15,252 bases of DNA from Phycisphaera sp. (GTDB taxonomy: Bacteria > Planctomycetota > Phycisphaerae > Phycisphaerales > Phycisphaeraceae), in NCBI GenBank assembly GCA_029287335.1, contig JARFRI010000413.1:1-15252 (forward strand), read 5' to 3'. This document shows positions 14,580-15,252 of the stretch, piece after piece (position 1 is the stretch's first letter; every line of letters begins with the position of its first letter). The notes under the pieces were generated by a model. The model saw only the letters and a list, made by a program, of their open reading frames with translations. It had not been told where the DNA came from and did no database searches. The translations under genes and the position numbers were made by a program.

Positions 14580-14939
14580 ACGACACCAGGGCCGTTTTAA
14601 CACAATCTTAACCCACATCTCACAATCATCGTCTCTCTCTACGCCCGAAAACCCCCGCTCGCGCACAATCGAAACACCGCGTTTCCTACACCAAACGGAT
14701 GACCTACCGCTCGCCAGCGCCCCCGGCCAGCCTCGCGCCGTACCCCGCCCTCGACCATCAATCAAACAGTCATCCATCACATAGACCCCCGTCCGACTCC
14801 TCCGCGCGCGCTGTCTGCACACAACTCCAAACCACCCAACGCTCGCAAGGCATCCCACGCTTCTACCTCGCAAAAGCCCACACCCTTACATGCATGGCTT
14901 GTGCATCGCCCGGCCCAATCAGTTCACTACCGCACAACC
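14580..14939. other. 360-bp intergenic region with strong C-over-G skew
   Basis: This is the longest stretch without a gene, between the convergent DegT and lactate dehydrogenase genes. Hand counting gives about 156 C and 56 G on the plus strand in 360 nt, a skew near -0.47, with G+C about 59%. I find no tRNA, no convincing terminator and no coding sequence. A 92-codon plus-strand frame (14699-14977) has odd Pro/Ser-rich composition and runs into the dehydrogenase gene. At 14597-14624 there is a group of 11-bp-phased TTAACA-like repeats, and a 17-nt weak hairpin lies near 14889-14905 (ATGCA/TGCAT). Confidence 0.7.
14597..14626 (+). promoter_or_regulatory. 11-bp-phased TTAACA-like repeats, possible promoter or Pho-type box
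   Basis: TTAACA (14597), TTAACC (14608) and CTCACA (14619) recur every 11 bp, the arrangement of PhoP boxes in Bacillus. The first repeat, with CACAAT at 14621-14626 and an 18-bp spacer, also scores as a sigma-70-like promoter (5/6 and 4/6). No clear gene lies downstream on this strand, so the role is uncertain. Confidence 0.2.
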
Positions 14940-15252
14940 TCATTTACCCACTTCGCACGCATCGATCACGGCTCTGACCTTCTGCGCAGATTCACGGAAC
15001 AGATCGAACTCGGTCTGACTGAGCTTGGGCCGAAGCACCCGGTGGATGCCCCGTTCGCCAACCACGCACGGCAGCGATAGGCACACATCGGTGACGCCAT
15101 AGGGCTCGTCAATCAGCGTCGACACCGGGAACGTGTGGCAGGCGTCCTGGGTGATCGACTGGACCAGCAGCGTCACCGCCTTGGCCACGCCGTAGTTCGT
15201 GTAGCCCCTCGTCAGGAAGATGTCGTAAGCCGACTGGGCCGCCTCGGCAAAG
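14940..15252 (-). CDS. ldh: L-lactate/malate dehydrogenase, C-terminal part only
   Basis: About 103 C-terminal residues are visible; the gene continues beyond the window, so the start and the NAD-binding and catalytic residues are not seen. The segment matches the C-terminal domain of the L-lactate dehydrogenase family: RGYTNYGVAKAVTLLVQSI, then FPVSTLIDEPYG, DVCLSLPCVVGERGI and RVLRPKLSQTE, ending in an amphipathic helix. The enzyme would interconvert pyruvate and lactate with NAD(H) in the cytoplasm. The LDH-like malate dehydrogenases share this domain, and the residue that separates them (near the substrate loop) is off-window. The PVSTL and YG(V/I)xDVCLS pattern favours lactate dehydrogenase. 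It is convergent with the DegT gene across the skewed intergenic region. Confidence 0.88.
   Translation of the reverse strand, partial: FAEAAQSAYDIFLTRGYTNYGVAKAVTLLVQSITQDACHTFPVSTLIDEPYGVTDVCLSLPCVVGERGIHRVLRPKLSQTEFDLFRESAQKVRAVIDACEVGK

Noticed and set aside
14573..14582. CGTTTAAACG palindrome over the DegT stop as a terminator
   Set aside because: It has an AT-rich centre, no loop and no T-run. It is too weak to act as an intrinsic terminator, and chance is a sufficient explanation.
14076..14873. 265-codon minus-strand open frame across the DegT 3' half and the intergenic region
   Set aside because: It is antisense to DegT, and the translation is a Gly/Val/Arg-rich low-information sequence. 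The openness follows from the C-rich plus strand, which gives few stop codons on the minus strand.
14699..14977. 92-codon plus-strand frame in the skewed intergenic region
   Set aside because: The protein is Pro/Ser/His-rich without a pattern, has no ribosome-binding site, and overlaps the 3' end of the dehydrogenase gene by 38 bp.

Overview
This window is about 15.25 kb of fairly GC-rich bacterial chromosome, densely packed with ordinary chromosomal genes on both strands. The gene style suggests a Planctomycetota relative, possibly Phycisphaerae-like: type IV pilus motor genes, long lineage-specific helical secreted or anchored proteins, frequent lack of Shine-Dalgarno sequences, and a DinG-type helicase with a variant iron-sulfur site. 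That placement is an impression from the sequence, not a tested result. I see no tRNA, rRNA, CRISPR array, insertion sequence or prophage gene.

Layout. (1) 1-4239, plus strand: a pilT-pilB-pilC type IV pilus motor cluster. The retraction ATPase is cut by the window start. The assembly ATPase carries an N-terminal MshEN-type domain. The platform protein is followed by a perfect-stem terminator at 4321-4351. (2) 4376-6886, plus strand: a membrane-anchored helical protein of unknown function and a small nitroreductase. (3) 9470-6902, minus strand: a DinG-family helicase whose last codons overlap a thioredoxin-type ArsC reductase. (4) 9580-10047, plus strand: a HIT-family hydrolase, divergent from dinG across a 109-bp gap that holds two perfect inverted repeats. 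(5) 11726-10044, minus strand: hisC-hisB, histidine biosynthesis; the hisB stop overlaps the HIT gene stop inside CTAG. (6) 11783-14579, plus strand: a secreted helical protein of unknown function and a DegT-family PLP aminotransferase with strongly C-ending codons. (7) 14580-14939: about 360 bp without a convincing gene and with a strong C-over-G skew. (8) 15252-14940, minus strand: the C-terminal part of an L-lactate/malate dehydrogenase.

How they fit together. The first three genes form one machine: PilB extends and PilT retracts the pilus on the PilC platform, with possible cyclic-di-GMP input through PilB. hisC and hisB are two steps of one pathway. The other genes look like independent housekeeping or accessory units. 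No single new multi-gene system is evident. The most interesting points are the Cys-to-Ser change at the expected first iron-sulfur ligand of the DinG-like helicase, a repeated pattern of -10-like hexamers directly in front of ATG codons that lack a Shine-Dalgarno (suggesting leaderless mRNAs), the inverted repeats between dinG and the HIT gene, and the skewed intergenic region with 11-bp-phased TTAACA-like repeats.
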